Counted from the stretch's first letter, positions 34,116-44,122 are shown. The stretch: 50,135 bases of DNA from Desulfobacteraceae bacterium (GCA_021372055.1 JAJFVB010000128.1:1-50135); one strand, 5' to 3'. The notes: generated by a model not told the origin, from the letters alone. Program-made: numbers and translations.

Positions 34116-34598
34116 ATGGCCAAAGCAAAGAGTTCAGAAGAAGGCATTCGCATTATCGCCCAGAACAAGAAGGCCTTCCATGATTACGAGATAGCCGAAA
34201 AATTCGAAGCCGGGATGGTTTTGCTCGGGACCGAGGTCAAATCGCTTCGGGAGGGCCGGGCCAATCTCAAGGACAGCTACGCGAGAGTGAAGCAGGACGA
34301 GGTATTTCTCTACGGATTGCACATAAGCCCGTACACACACGCATCTTTCGACAACCACGATCCCGAAAGAGTCAGGAAGCTGCTCCTGAACCGGCATGAA
34401 ATAAGGAAGCTGGTTGGAAAGACTCAAGAACGCGGATTTTCGCTGATCCCTCTCAGGCTTTATTTCAAGGGCGGACGGGCAAAGGTCGAAATCGCCCTCG
34501 CAAAGGGCAAGAAGGAATACGACAAAAGAGAAAGCATCAAGAGAAAAGAAGAAAACCGCGAACTGGACAGGCTGCGAAAGCACAACAAGCTGTCCTGA
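34116..34598 (+). CDS. smpB: SsrA-binding protein SmpB
   Basis: 160 residues from ATG 34116, five bases after the ptsI stop. [42 protein letters not shown] is the SmpB core, followed by the C-terminal tail [23 protein letters not shown] that enters the ribosome decoding centre. SmpB brings tmRNA to stalled ribosomes. The tmRNA gene is not adjacent. A strong terminator follows at 34621. Confidence 0.96.
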   Translation: MAKAKSSEEGIRIIAQNKKAFHDYEIAEKFEAGMVLLGTEVKSLREGRANLKDSYARVKQDEVFLYGLHISPYTHASFDNHDPERVRKLLLNRHEIRKLVGKTQERGFSLIPLRLYFKGGRAKVEIALAKGKKEYDKRESIKRKEENRELDRLRKHNKLS

Positions 34599-34620
34599 AG
34601 GCGGCTCCGCATGCATGCAA

Positions 34621-34658
34621 AAGGGCGGGAGGAATCTTTCCCCCGCCCTTCTTTTATT
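34621..34658 (+). terminator. Bidirectional intrinsic terminator after smpB
   Basis: AAGGGCGGG (34621-34629) pairs with CCCGCCCTT (34642-34650), followed by CTTTTATTT. On the minus strand the stem is followed by TTTT, so it can also serve the convergent gene ending at 34681. Confidence 0.85.
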
Positions 34659-34680
34659 TGGCGGAACAGCAGCAGCAAAC

Positions 34681-35370
34681 CTACTTCTGCATACCTTTTT
34701 CCATGCCTTTCAGAAATTGTCCCATCGCCTTCCCCGCTTCCTCCGGATCCATCTTTTCCATTTCGCCGACTTTGTTCGAAAACGCATTCATCTTTTTCTC
34801 AAAACTCCTTGCCGACATCTGCATGCTGATCGAGCTCAAAGCGAGCAGAGCGCCGATTGCGCCGAAGACAATCCACGCGGGCTTTGGCCGGATTCCATGG
34901 ATTTCAGTGGATGCCGCCACAAGGATATAGGCCGTCCATGCAAGTCCGGCGATCACTCCGATATAGGGGATGAGGTTCAACACGGCGGTGATCGGGCTGA
35001 TGGCCAGAGCATAGGCGGCGCACCGGAACGACACTTCGTAGGACTCCTGCGAGCCCATGACCTTCCAGATTGCGAACAGAACGCCGGCGCAAATGAACGT
35101 GAAGACCCCCGTCACTATGGGCGTCAAAATGATTGAGGATGCCGCCCCCGCGAACGAAGAATGCCCTCCCAACCCCACTATGGTCGCCAGGGCGGTGATG
35201 ATTCCGGCTGCAACCCCCATGGTGAGAGCGAAGATGAGCGGGTCCGCATACCCGCCCGATTTGGGCATCTCCCTGAAGAACCCGGCCGGATCGACAATGA
35301 TCTTTCCGACGGTTTCTTTCATGGAGTTGAGGAAAACTTTCGGGTCGGCCGCAATCGTCTTCTGGTCCAT
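34681..35370 (-). CDS. Yip1-domain inner-membrane protein
   Basis: 229 residues from ATG 35370 (CGGAGGG upstream on the minus strand). A short cytosolic N-terminus (VGKIIVDPAGFFREMPKSGGYADPLIFAL) matches the start of bacterial YIP1-family proteins. About five hydrophobic segments follow between residues 45 and 195, then a charged C-terminal tail (MEKMDPEEAGKAMGQFLKGME). The family is widespread and uncharacterised in bacteria. It is alone on its strand. Confidence 0.75.
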   Translation of the reverse strand: MDQKTIAADPKVFLNSMKETVGKIIVDPAGFFREMPKSGGYADPLIFALTMGVAAGIITALATIVGLGGHSSFAGAASSIILTPIVTGVFTFICAGVLFAIWKVMGSQESYEVSFRCAAYALAISPITAVLNLIPYIGVIAGLAWTAYILVAASTEIHGIRPKPAWIVFGAIGALLALSSISMQMSARSFEKKMNAFSNKVGEMEKMDPEEAGKAMGQFLKGMEKGMQK

Positions 35371-35430
35371 GGATTACCCTCCGAATCAGATTTTCCATAA
35401 GTTCCGGCCCATAGCCTGCAAGGACGTAAT

Positions 35431-35459
35431 CCGGACTGTCTCGGACCTAGACAGTCCGG
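35431..35459. repeat. Perfect 11-bp inverted repeat upstream of the Yip1-like gene
   Basis: CCGGACTGTCT (35431-35441) and AGACAGTCCGG (35449-35459) are exact complements around a 7-base loop. There is no T-run on either side. It lies 61 bases upstream of the minus-strand Yip1-like start in the divergent gap, so an operator or mRNA-leader hairpin is possible. Nothing else supportable was seen in 35371-35831. Confidence 0.6.
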
Positions 35460-35831
35460 CAATAAAAACCGACAGATCATATTTGAGGCCGGGAAGCAGA
35501 ATTCAGTTGAGGCTGACATTACCGCTCAATTCAATTCAATGCAACCGGCTACTCTCATCCGGAAGTTTCGCTGCGGAATCGCGGAAGGTTCCGGGCCGTC
35601 ATCGGTTCCGGCATGTCCGCTTTGAAACCATTTTTGCATCTGCCGTTTGAGTTTCCCGCCGGCGGTCGTCAAAATTACGGTTGAGTTTGGCCGCGGAGTG
35701 CTCGATAATCTCACATTCTGAAATTTGGATTTTTCCGGATTGTTCTCGCTTCGGTTTCATTCGGGGCTTATCCCCCGCTCGACTTACCTCCATGCGGCAT
35801 TTCCCGGAAAAATACCTGGAAGGCAACTGCA

Positions 35832-37118
35832 TTGAGCGACAATTCGAAAAAAGTCCCCCGCGCAGGCGAAGTCCATTGGCTCGCCCTGCTTTGCCTCGGC
35901 CGCGTAGGCTTCAGCTTCGTCTTTACGGCTTACTCCGCCGCGCTGCCCCTGCTTGTTACGGACTGGAAAATGAGCGCCACCAAGGCCGGGCTGATCCAGT
36001 CCGCCTGGCACCTCGGCTTTCTTATCTCCCTGTTCAACGTCGGATTTGCCTCGGACCGTTTCGGAGCGAAGCGCACCTTCCTCTGGAGCGCCGTTGCGGC
36101 AAGCCTCAGTGCTCTGCTGTTCGCGTTCTTCGCAAGAGACTTCACCTCCGGGCTGCTTCTCTACGGCATTGCGGGACTTTGCTCCGGCGGATCCTACACT
36201 CCGGGGCTTACCCTCGTCGCGGAAAGATTCGGGCCCGCGACCCGAGGCCGGGCCATGGGATTCTATCTCGGCGCGGCTTCGCTCGCGTACGCCATCTCCA
36301 TAGCTCTATCGAGCCGCCTTTTTCCCTTCGGCGGCTGGAAGCTTTCTTTTCTGGTTACATGCAGCATGCCCGCGATCGGACTCATCATATCCCTGTTCGC
36401 TCTGCGCGACACTCCCAACATCGTCCATGCCGCGGCGCGAAGCGGCCAGGTCTGGCGATCGATACCGAAAGTGGTCAAAAACCGTCCGGCTTTTCTCTCC
36501 ATGCTGGCTTACTCGTTTCACAACTGGGAACTGCTGGGAATGTGGGCATGGCTTCCGGCCTATCTCGGAATGGCGGCGCAGGCTGGGAGCAGCGGTTCCG
36601 CGTCCGCCTCCATGCTCGGTCTCGGCGTTTTCCTCTCCGGCCTGACCTACATTACAAGCATGCTCGGAAGCCTCATAGGCGGCACGCTTTCCGACAGGTG
36701 GGGACGATCCCTCACTATCCTTCTCTTCTCCTGTATCAGCCTCGCTTTCTCCTTTTCCTTCGGCTGGATGAGCAGCCTGCCGCTCTGGCTTCTTTTCATC
36801 GCCGCCGCCGTCTATAACCTTTCATCGATTGCGGATTCGTCGGTCTACTCCACGGCGCTGACCGAACTGGTCGAACCTCGCTACATCGGCGCGGCCTACG
36901 CGATTCGCTCCGTCATGGGATTCGGCGCGGGCGCCATAAGCCCGTGGATTTTCGGGTTTGTTCTGGACGTTGTGCGGGATGGGACTCCCTCTGCGGAACG
37001 GCTTGCCTGGGGACTCGCCTGGACGAGCCTCGGCATCGGGGCGCTGTTGGGGCCTCTTATGACGCTCAGGCTGCGAAAGGTGCCCGAGGCGGTCCAAATG
37101 GCGAGGGGCCTGAGATAG
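35832..37118 (+). CDS. Major facilitator superfamily transporter
   Basis: 428 residues from TTG 35832, with GGAAGG about 8 bases upstream; no ATG is available before the first helix. About 12 hydrophobic segments. The motif-A loop after TM2 is FASDRFGAKRTFLW, with a weaker copy, GTLSDRWGRSLT, in the second half, as in many MFS carriers. The substrate is not inferable. It converges on the HAD phosphatase gene with a 6-base gap. Confidence 0.85.
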   Translation: MSDNSKKVPRAGEVHWLALLCLGRVGFSFVFTAYSAALPLLVTDWKMSATKAGLIQSAWHLGFLISLFNVGFASDRFGAKRTFLWSAVAASLSALLFAFFARDFTSGLLLYGIAGLCSGGSYTPGLTLVAERFGPATRGRAMGFYLGAASLAYAISIALSSRLFPFGGWKLSFLVTCSMPAIGLIISLFALRDTPNIVHAAARSGQVWRSIPKVVKNRPAFLSMLAYSFHNWELLGMWAWLPAYLGMAAQAGSSGSASASMLGLGVFLSGLTYITSMLGSLIGGTLSDRWGRSLTILLFSCISLAFSFSFGWMSSLPLWLLFIAAAVYNLSSIADSSVYSTALTELVEPRYIGAAYAIRSVMGFGAGAISPWIFGFVLDVVRDGTPSAERLAWGLAWTSLGIGALLGPLMTLRLRKVPEAVQMARGLR

Positions 37119-37124
37119 CCCGCA

Positions 37125-37934
37125 TCAACCCGTCCGCCTCCCGGGCTTCCATCCGACGATGCGCCGGGCAAGTTCGGCAAACCCCCAGCCACCTTCCTTT
37201 TCAGTCACATAGGCAGGCAGGTCGCGCATCTTTTCCGTGAAGGGCAGTATGTTCCTGACACCCACGCTTTTCGGAAAAAAACGGAACATCGGTTCATCGT
37301 TTGGCGAATCCCCGCAGAAAAGGAAACGGCTCTTTTCCCGTTCAAGATCCACGTCCCAGAGTTCCCGGGCCATGATTTTTGTCATGTTGAGCTTGTCGTA
37401 GTCCCCGAACCACCCGTTCACATGAATTGAGGACACCTTGCAGTTCGCTCCGTACTTCCGAAAAATCGCGCAGATGCGCTCGATATCGTCCCAACCCAGC
37501 CGGGGAACATCCTCACAGAAATCGATCGCAACATCCGCCTCGCGGTAGGGCTGATCGGAGGCAAGAGCGGTGCCGCAAACGGAGGCCAAAATCTCCGCTT
37601 CCACGGCCTTGAGCTTCGCGCGCTTACTTCTCCTGACATCCTCGGAGTCCAGGAAGCGCTTTTTCAATTTTCCCTCCCGCATGGTGAAATAGAACGCCCC
37701 GTTTTCCCCGACGACGGCATCCACCGGCCACATCCTCGCGATATGGTCGCACCATCCTGCGGGGCGGCCCGTAATGGGAACGACTTTGAGGCCGCGTTCC
37801 TTGAGCCTCCACAGGCCCTCGAAGGCGGGGGCCGGAATCTTGCCGTGAAATGTGAAGGTATCGTCGATATCAAAGAAAATGCCCTCGATACGTTCCGCGG
37901 CCTTCATGTCGAAAGAATCAAAAGGATCAAGCAT
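37125..37934 (-). CDS. HAD-superfamily (type IIB, Cof-like) phosphatase
   Basis: 269 residues from ATG 37934, chosen for the GGGGGAAC just upstream; the longer reading has no ribosome site. Motif I FFDIDDTFTFHG gives D22 and D24; motif II is PITGRPAGW; motif III/IV includes CGDSPNDEPMFRFF. A IIB-type cap domain lies between. Relatives dephosphorylate sugar phosphates, for example mannosyl-3-phosphoglycerate or sucrose phosphate. Substrate unknown; its neighbours do not form an operon with it. Confidence 0.85.
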   Translation of the reverse strand: MLDPFDSFDMKAAERIEGIFFDIDDTFTFHGKIPAPAFEGLWRLKERGLKVVPITGRPAGWCDHIARMWPVDAVVGENGAFYFTMREGKLKKRFLDSEDVRRSKRAKLKAVEAEILASVCGTALASDQPYREADVAIDFCEDVPRLGWDDIERICAIFRKYGANCKVSSIHVNGWFGDYDKLNMTKIMARELWDVDLEREKSRFLFCGDSPNDEPMFRFFPKSVGVRNILPFTEKMRDLPAYVTEKEGGWGFAELARRIVGWKPGRRTG

Positions 37935-38147
37935 CGAGTTCCCCCAATGGTGTCGAGCTGTGAAACAGTCCCGCGCCGGCGTCGCCGGCAACCCGTCCGA
38001 ACCATACCCGCTCTTACTATCGAATGCGGTTTGTAGTATATTGAGAAGGTCCGGCCCGAGCAACAGTATCCGGTGCGCCCGGCATCTTTTCAGTCATCCA
38101 GGGCGCTTTCGCCGGCCACCTGCATTAACCGATTCCGGGTGCATAGC

Positions 38148-39713
38148 ATGAATTCGTCAAAAACGAAGCTCCAAACTGAGGTCGTAATAATCGGTGGCGG
38201 CATTACGGGTACGGGTCTCGCCCGTGATTTGGCCCTGCGCGGGATACAATGCGTGGTGGTGGAAAAAGGCCGCCTCAACGCCGGCGCGTCCGGCTCGAAC
38301 CAGGGATTGCTCCACAGCGGCGCGCGCTACGTGTCAAACGATCCCGAAACCGCCCGCGAGTGCCGGAGCGAAACCGACCTGCTGCTCAGGCTCGCTCCCG
38401 AGAGTTGTGAAAACAGCGGCGGACTCTGGGTAGCCGTCCCCGGTGACGACGAAGGCTATATCGCCGATTTTCCCGGGCTCTGCAAACAGTCCGGCATCGA
38501 GGCAACCCCGATCGACTGCGCCGAAGCCCGGGCGCTCGAACCCGGCCTGGCGGAAGACATTATCGCCGCGTACAAGGTGGACGACGCATCCGTGGACCCC
38601 TTCCGGCTCACTTTCGACAACATGAGCGACGCAAGGGCTCACGGTGCGAGCCTCCTGACACACTCCCAGGTGATCGGAATGCACCGGGACAGCGGCCGCA
38701 TCCGCTCGGTGCGTGTCCGTCACCTCAAGACGGGCGCAGAAATCGAAATCGAAGCCGAGCAGATTGTCAACGCTTCCGGCCCCTGGATCGGGGAAGTCGC
38801 TCAACTGGCCGGCATCACGCTTCCGGTGATCTGGTCCAAGGGCAGCATACTGATAACCCAGCAAAGGATCAGCGACCGCGTCATAAGCCGCCTCCGCCCC
38901 GCGGGCAGCGGCGACATCATCGTACCCGGCGGGACTGTCTCCCTGCTCGGCACCACCTCCATCCGGGCTACCCGTATCGAGCACCCGCATGTCGGCTCGG
39001 ACGAAGTGGACTTCCTCGTCGAAGAGACTTCGAAGCTCATTCCGGAGATTCGCACCAGCCGTCTGATACGGGCTTTTGCGGGGGTTCGCCCGCTCATCAG
39101 CTATGCGTCCGTAAACGACGACAGGGCGATCAGCCGCGCCTCCAGCATCATCGATCATACTCAGGATGGAATTGCCAATCTGACTACCGTTCTCGGCGGA
39201 AAACTGACTACTTACAGGCTGACGGCCGAAAAAACCGCCGATCTTGTCTGCTCACGCTTCGGGAACAAGCCCCCCTGCTCCACGGGACACATTCCGCTTC
39301 CCGCAGCATCGATCAACGGCTGGGTCTCCGCGGGTCATGCTCCCACGGTCTGGCTGCACAGGAAAGCCCGGTTCGATGCCCTGCTTTGCGAGTGCGAAAT
39401 GGTGCCGGAAAGCGGTATCACCGCCGTCGTGGAACACCTCAGGGAAATACCCGAGCGGGTCGACCTCGACGCCATCCGGCTCCACACCCGAATGGGCAAG
39501 GGCACATGCCAGGGGGCATTCTGCGCGGTCCGAACAACCGGCCTGCTCTATGACCTCGGGGTTTTCCAGGAGGAGCAGGGAATCGAGGATATAAAGTGTT
39601 TCCTCCAGACCCGCTGGAAGGGACTGCGACCCGTACTGTGGGGGCAGCAGATGGTGCAGGAACAGCTGCAGGAGGCGATCCACTGCGGCCTGTTCAACCT
39701 TGAGAATTCCTGA
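38148..39713 (+). CDS. glpA: Anaerobic glycerol-3-phosphate dehydrogenase subunit A
   Basis: 521 residues from ATG 38148; the ribosome site is weak. The FAD fold opens EVVIIGGGITGTGLARDLALRG (11-32). The DAO-type catalytic core runs to about 400. The C-terminal BFD-like [2Fe-2S] domain has C414 and C416 (CEC) and C454 and C459 (TCQGAFC). This cluster domain marks GlpA rather than aerobic GlpD. GlpA oxidises G3P to dihydroxyacetone phosphate and passes electrons through GlpB/GlpC to the membrane. GlpB is encoded opposite and convergent, not in the usual glpABC operon; no glpC is seen. Confidence 0.9.
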   Translation: MNSSKTKLQTEVVIIGGGITGTGLARDLALRGIQCVVVEKGRLNAGASGSNQGLLHSGARYVSNDPETARECRSETDLLLRLAPESCENSGGLWVAVPGDDEGYIADFPGLCKQSGIEATPIDCAEARALEPGLAEDIIAAYKVDDASVDPFRLTFDNMSDARAHGASLLTHSQVIGMHRDSGRIRSVRVRHLKTGAEIEIEAEQIVNASGPWIGEVAQLAGITLPVIWSKGSILITQQRISDRVISRLRPAGSGDIIVPGGTVSLLGTTSIRATRIEHPHVGSDEVDFLVEETSKLIPEIRTSRLIRAFAGVRPLISYASVNDDRAISRASSIIDHTQDGIANLTTVLGGKLTTYRLTAEKTADLVCSRFGNKPPCSTGHIPLPAASINGWVSAGHAPTVWLHRKARFDALLCECEMVPESGITAVVEHLREIPERVDLDAIRLHTRMGKGTCQGAFCAVRTTGLLYDLGVFQEEQGIEDIKCFLQTRWKGLRPVLWGQQMVQEQLQEAIHCGLFNLENS

Positions 39714-39748
39714 TGAGCGTTCAAAGATGATACCGGGTCTTTCAGACC

Positions 39749-39869
39749 GTGGGGAGCCTGCTCCCCACACCCCACACGCAGCTGCGCTGCTCATTTTGGC
39801 GCTTGCGGCGGGCTTTTGGCCGGGCCGCAGGCGCCGGAGCGCCCGGCCTTACGCGCGCGTGCGTAAGGC
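39749..39869. repeat. Cluster of GC-rich inverted repeats between glpA and glpB
   Basis: Three perfect inverted repeats fall within 120 bases: GTGGGGAGC/GCTCCCCAC (39749-39757 with 39760-39768), GGCCGGGC/GCCCGGCC (39818-39825 with 39841-39848) and GCCTTACGC/GCGTAAGGC (39846-39854 with 39861-39869). The last two overlap by three bases, so their helices compete. It looks like a dispersed repeat or a bidirectional transcript end between the convergent genes. No ORF or transposase is visible. Confidence 0.55.
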
Positions 39870-39952
39870 TGCGGCAGAAATCCCGAGGGGGCGCGAGGGA
39901 AATCATTTCCCCCGCTCTTTTCCATCAGTTTTATCTTGAACGCAATTTCGTA

Positions 39953-41254
39953 TTACCTTCCGCTCTCGCCGCGGGCCTTGAGAAAAGCCTCGACGGCAGC
40001 ATAGGCGGTTGCCACCGCCAGCCCTCCCCCGCTCTTGGTCCGGACCCAGTTCTGGTGAGCGAGAATGGACCCGGCCGCAAACACGTTTTCGAATGCGGCC
40101 CTGCCGTCCGGCCCAAGCGGGCGGAAATCCGAATCGATTTCGATTCCTGCTTCGTTCGCGGGATGTCCCCGCTCATCCAGGAAGTTCTCCCTGTGCCAGG
40201 ATTCCCTGTCCTTCGGCTGCGCAACGGGCAGTCCGAACAGATTCTCCCGGATCTCCGTTCGCCCCGCCGTGAGCCCTCCACCGAGAAAGCGCCCGGTGGC
40301 AAGGATGACGCCTTCGGGCTCGAAGGTCTCCCGCCATTCGTTCCTGCCCGTGACTATCCCGGTGCACTTTCCATCGTCGATCCGGGCCGAAAGAGCAAGC
40401 CTGCCCCTGAGGATTTCCGCTCCGAGTTCGGTCAGGGATTTCTCGAAGGCTTCCCGCATGCGGAAGCCGGTAATGGCGGGCGGCATGGTCGGAATTTCGA
40501 AAACATGAACTCCCAGGCGTTCCTCCAGGGCGGCGATGATTGCCGCAGTGGAACGGATACCCAATATGGCGGGCACGCCCAGGGCCTGACAGCCTTCGAT
40601 ATGGGGGGCGACGAGATCGGCGATCCCCCTGACCGTTGCCGCGGTTTCCATGGCATCGGCAAGAACGGGCACCGAGCGGTCATCCCCCGTCAGTTTGGAC
40701 GGAAAAGGAAACCGCTTCGCTCTGAGAAGAGGCCATTGGCGCCGGAGCATCTCCGCCATGAGCTTCGCGTTGAAGTCCTTCATCCCCTCAAAATCAATCA
40801 CGAGAGCGGGAAGCCGCCGGTCGAGCGCAAGGGCGCCCCACCACATGGACTCCGGCACCCGGAAGGTCGGCTTGACCGTTCCGGCCGCCGTCGGGATCCG
40901 GACATTCCGGTCGGCGTACCCGCGATAGGGGAACCCGGCCTCGGCCGCGAATCGGGTAAATTTTTCAATAGCCTTCCGTATGCGCTCTATTCCGATCTTG
41001 GCAAAAGGGTGCCGTGGGGAACCGGCAATGAGCGCCTCGAGGCCTTCCCATGGGTTATCCCAGTGCTTCTTCTCATCGAGAGGGTAAACTTCGAGCAGAT
41101 CGAGCAACCCGCTGGCGAACGCAAGTTCGCCGCTCGTTGCCGATACCTGGACAACGCTCAGGCCGCGCGCCGTCGCAAAGCATGTCGCGGCCGTCCCGGC
41201 AAGACCCGAGCCTATGACGACAAGATCGAGTTTCTTTTCGACTCGATTCGTCAT
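39953..41254 (-). CDS. glpB: Anaerobic glycerol-3-phosphate dehydrogenase subunit B
   Basis: 433 residues from ATG 41254 (GAGG upstream on the minus strand). The flavin motif is LVVIGSGLAGTAATCFATARG. GLLDLLEVYPLDEKKHWDNPWEGL, SKLTGDDRSVPVLAD and GVILATGRFLGGGLTA are GlpB features, and the C-terminus WVRTKSGGGLAVATAY is the last FAD-binding strand. GlpB is the FMN/FAD subunit between GlpA and membrane GlpC. It starts 49 bases after the ABC permease stop and is probably the last gene of that operon. Confidence 0.88.
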   Translation of the reverse strand: MTNRVEKKLDLVVIGSGLAGTAATCFATARGLSVVQVSATSGELAFASGLLDLLEVYPLDEKKHWDNPWEGLEALIAGSPRHPFAKIGIERIRKAIEKFTRFAAEAGFPYRGYADRNVRIPTAAGTVKPTFRVPESMWWGALALDRRLPALVIDFEGMKDFNAKLMAEMLRRQWPLLRAKRFPFPSKLTGDDRSVPVLADAMETAATVRGIADLVAPHIEGCQALGVPAILGIRSTAAIIAALEERLGVHVFEIPTMPPAITGFRMREAFEKSLTELGAEILRGRLALSARIDDGKCTGIVTGRNEWRETFEPEGVILATGRFLGGGLTAGRTEIRENLFGLPVAQPKDRESWHRENFLDERGHPANEAGIEIDSDFRPLGPDGRAAFENVFAAGSILAHQNWVRTKSGGGLAVATAYAAVEAFLKARGESGR

Positions 41255-41302
41255 TGTGGAACCTCGTATTTCAAAAAACATGATCAGGACGTAACGGCGG
41301 TT

Positions 41303-43024
41303 CTAGCCGAAGACGCCTCCCGCCTTGGCCCCGGTGATCTTGTTTATGGCGAAAAGGCAAACCGCCCCAAGCACAATGAGAATCAGTCCCAGAGCAGCTG
41401 CTTCGTTCACCGACCCGCCCATGTAAAAATTGAAAATTCCAACGGGCATCATCTCATGCCCGGGGACAACCAGCAGGAGTGTGGCCGAGGCTTCCTGCAG
41501 AGCGAGGATGAACGAGTAGAGAGAGCCAACGAGAACGCCTTTCCAGATCAGGGGCAGCGTCACGTCCTTGAACGTGACCGTCTTCTTTGCACCGACGCTT
41601 TCGGCAGCCTCCTCGAAGGACTTGTGCACTATCAAAAGCGATGCAAAGGTACCCCGCACCGTATAGGGAAGCCTTCTGATTCCGAGAACAATCGGAATGA
41701 CGAGCCACATCCCGATCAGAGCCGTCTCCGTGAAAGGGAACGGGTCCCGGAAAGCCCTCAGGTAGGCGATGCCTATGCCGGTGCCGGGCAAAGCCAGAAT
41801 CAGCGTCGTGAGCGAATCCAGCGTATCCCGTCCGGGCAGTTTCGTCCTCGCCATGACCCATGCTATCGGCACCCCGAACACAATACATATGGCGACGGAT
41901 ATCCCGGAATAGAGCAGGCTGTTCAGAATGAACTTGGGCGTTTCTATCGATACACGTTCGAAATACTGCATCGTGTACTTGACCGGGAAAGGCGTCAGAG
42001 CCCATCCCTTTCCGAACGAATCGAGGATGATGCCGAAGTAGGGGATGAACGCCGCTATGAGGACGGAGCTAAGGAATACGACAACGCCGATATTTCCGGC
42101 CGTCGAAAGCGTTCTTCTTTCGATGACCGAATAGGACAGCGAGCTGTAGTCCTTTTGGGCGACATAGCGTTTTGCCACGATCAGAAACACTATGGCAAGA
42201 AGGATCATGATCGCGGAAATGACTATTCCCATCTTGAAAAGCCGCCGGTCGACGAACTGAACGATATTCAGGTAGGCCTGCGACGCAAGCAGATCGTCGA
42301 TGCCGACCACCAGAGGCGTCGCGAAGTCTGCAAACGTCCAGATGAAAACAAGCAGAGCGCCCGCGACGTATCCCGGGGTGGTCAGGGGAAAGGTGATATC
42401 CCAGAACTTCCTTAGCCCTCTGGAGCCCACGCTTTCCGCAGCCTCGTCCAGGGACGGCGAAATCTTGCCCATGGCGTCGACGATGCTCAGGGTCATCAGC
42501 GGAAAGAGATGGAGCGTCTCCACAATAAGCACGCCGTGAATGCCGTACATGAAGTTGACAGGTTTGGCAAACCCGAGATAGTCCATCAGAATGACGTTTA
42601 CCGTCCCCGCCCTCCCCATGATGAACACAAATCCCATGACGCCGACCAGAGGCGGCATGATCATGGGGATGATCGAGAGATAGGAGAAAAGGCCCCTGCC
42701 CGGAAACTCGTAGCGGAGGAGCAGGAAGGCAAAGGGAATCCCGATGAGCGACGTGGTGATTACCGTTGCCACCCCGAGGAGAAGCGAATTGATGGTAGCC
42801 TTCAGATAATAGGTATCCGTGAAGAAATCGCTGAAATTCATCAGCGTGAAGGCATTGGCGTCGTCTGTAAAGGCGTCGTAGAACAGACGGATCAAGGGAT
42901 AGATCAGAAATATGGCCAGAAAAAGCCAGATCCCCGCATAGCCCGCAAGGCCTCCGAAGTTCCTCCGGGACCACAGGCGCGTCGCACCGCCGGATAAAGT
43001 GGCTTCACCGTTTTCAAAACTCAT
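41303..43024 (-). CDS. ABC importer permease, two permease domains fused (FbpB/ThiP-like)
   Basis: 573 residues, about 12 TM helices in two homologous halves. Each half has an EAA loop: EAAESVGSRGLRKFWDITFPL near residue 200 and EAAESVGAKKTVTFKDVTLPL near residue 480. A single polypeptide with two permease domains is typical of importers for ferric iron, thiamine and 2-aminoethylphosphonate. It starts 21 bases after the ATPase stop in the minus-strand operon SBP-ATPase-permease-glpB. Confidence 0.92.
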   Translation of the reverse strand: MSFENGEATLSGGATRLWSRRNFGGLAGYAGIWLFLAIFLIYPLIRLFYDAFTDDANAFTLMNFSDFFTDTYYLKATINSLLLGVATVITTSLIGIPFAFLLLRYEFPGRGLFSYLSIIPMIMPPLVGVMGFVFIMGRAGTVNVILMDYLGFAKPVNFMYGIHGVLIVETLHLFPLMTLSIVDAMGKISPSLDEAAESVGSRGLRKFWDITFPLTTPGYVAGALLVFIWTFADFATPLVVGIDDLLASQAYLNIVQFVDRRLFKMGIVISAIMILLAIVFLIVAKRYVAQKDYSSLSYSVIERRTLSTAGNIGVVVFLSSVLIAAFIPYFGIILDSFGKGWALTPFPVKYTMQYFERVSIETPKFILNSLLYSGISVAICIVFGVPIAWVMARTKLPGRDTLDSLTTLILALPGTGIGIAYLRAFRDPFPFTETALIGMWLVIPIVLGIRRLPYTVRGTFASLLIVHKSFEEAAESVGAKKTVTFKDVTLPLIWKGVLVGSLYSFILALQEASATLLLVVPGHEMMPVGIFNFYMGGSVNEAAALGLILIVLGAVCLFAINKITGAKAGGVFG

Positions 43025-43045
43025 GGAAAACCCTTTGCTGATCGC

Positions 43046-44122
43046 TTATGACGGTATTGCCAGCGTAGTCGCCGTCGAAAACACCACGTTCACCTTGTCC
43101 CCGATATCATGGGGGCTGTGATTGCGAGGGTTCTGGATGTCCACTCTCAAGATGGTATTCTCGCCGATGTCGATGTCATAGCGCATCGTGTTCCCGATGA
43201 ACGAGGCGAAGCTGATGGCGCCCGGAATCATATTTTCGCTGGCGCCGTTTTTCCGCTCCCCTATCGCGGCGGTTTCGGGACGCACGCAAACGGTGCACTT
43301 GTCCCCGATCTTGAGCCTGCTGTCACACGCGCCCAGAAGGACTCCGAATTTTGTCGCGACTTTTGCGCGTTTTCCGTTGTCCTCCGTCTCCCGGATCTCG
43401 CCGGGAATGAGGTTGTTTATGCCGATGAAATCGGCCACAAAGGGGTTTGCCGGACGTTCGTAGAGCTCCCAGGGCGTGCCCACCTGCTGGAGCTCGCCGT
43501 GGTTGAGAACCGCAATACGATCCGAGAGGGTAAGCGCTTCCTCCTGATCGTGAGTAACATAGACCGTGGTGATGCCGAGGTCCTTTTGAAGCTTGCGGAT
43601 TTCCGCCCGCACCTGAAGGCGGATCTTGGCGTCCAGGTTGCTCAAAGGCTCATCGAGCAGCAGCACTCCGGGATTGAGGACCAGAGCGCGCGCAAGGGCG
43701 ACGCGCTGCTGCTGCCCGCCGGAGAGCTGGCCGGGGTACCGGTCTCCCAGTCCTTCGAGGTTTACCTTCCCCAGGGCATGATTCACCCTTTCCACAATCT
43801 CGTTTCGCGGAACTTTTTTGATCTTCAGGCCGTAGGCAACGTTTTCAGCGTTCGTCATGTGCGGCCACAGGGCATAGTTCTGAAACACCATTCCGATATT
43901 GCGCTCGTAGGGCGGCTTTCCCATGACGGGCTTGCCGTCGAACAGTATTCGACCGGAGTTTGCCTCATGGAATCCCCCAATGAGGCGCAGTATTGTGGTT
44001 TTGCCGCAACCAGGCGGTCCCAAAAGGGTAAACAGCTCGCCATCCTTGATGTCCAATGAGACATGGCTTACCGCTTCGAGGGATCCAAAGCTCTTGACGA
44101 TATCTTTCAGCTCGATATTCAT
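43046..44122 (-). CDS. ABC importer ATP-binding protein (FbpC/PotA-like)
   Basis: 358 residues. Walker [10 protein letters not shown] is at 35-43, with Pro where Ser is most common. LSGGQQQR (133-140), Walker B LLLDEP (154-159) and [12 protein letters not shown] are intact. The C-terminal TOBE region is about 240-358. Class MOI importers (iron, polyamine, maltose, G3P) share this build. The gene lies between the binding protein (139-base gap) and the permease (21 bases). Confidence 0.92.
   Translation of the reverse strand: MNIELKDIVKSFGSLEAVSHVSLDIKDGELFTLLGPPGCGKTTILRLIGGFHEANSGRILFDGKPVMGKPPYERNIGMVFQNYALWPHMTNAENVAYGLKIKKVPRNEIVERVNHALGKVNLEGLGDRYPGQLSGGQQQRVALARALVLNPGVLLLDEPLSNLDAKIRLQVRAEIRKLQKDLGITTVYVTHDQEEALTLSDRIAVLNHGELQQVGTPWELYERPANPFVADFIGINNLIPGEIRETEDNGKRAKVATKFGVLLGACDSRLKIGDKCTVCVRPETAAIGERKNGASENMIPGAISFASFIGNTMRYDIDIGENTILRVDIQNPRNHSPHDIGDKVNVVFSTATTLAIPS

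Noticed and set aside
34599-34680. tmRNA gene next to smpB
   Set aside because: The gap holds only a terminator. There is no tRNA-like ends or tag-encoding stretch.
39749-42415. An 888-codon open frame on the plus strand
   Set aside because: It lies opposite glpB and the ABC permease, whose family motifs are clear. The product is Arg/Pro/Gly-rich without domains. It is an antisense shadow of third-position GC.
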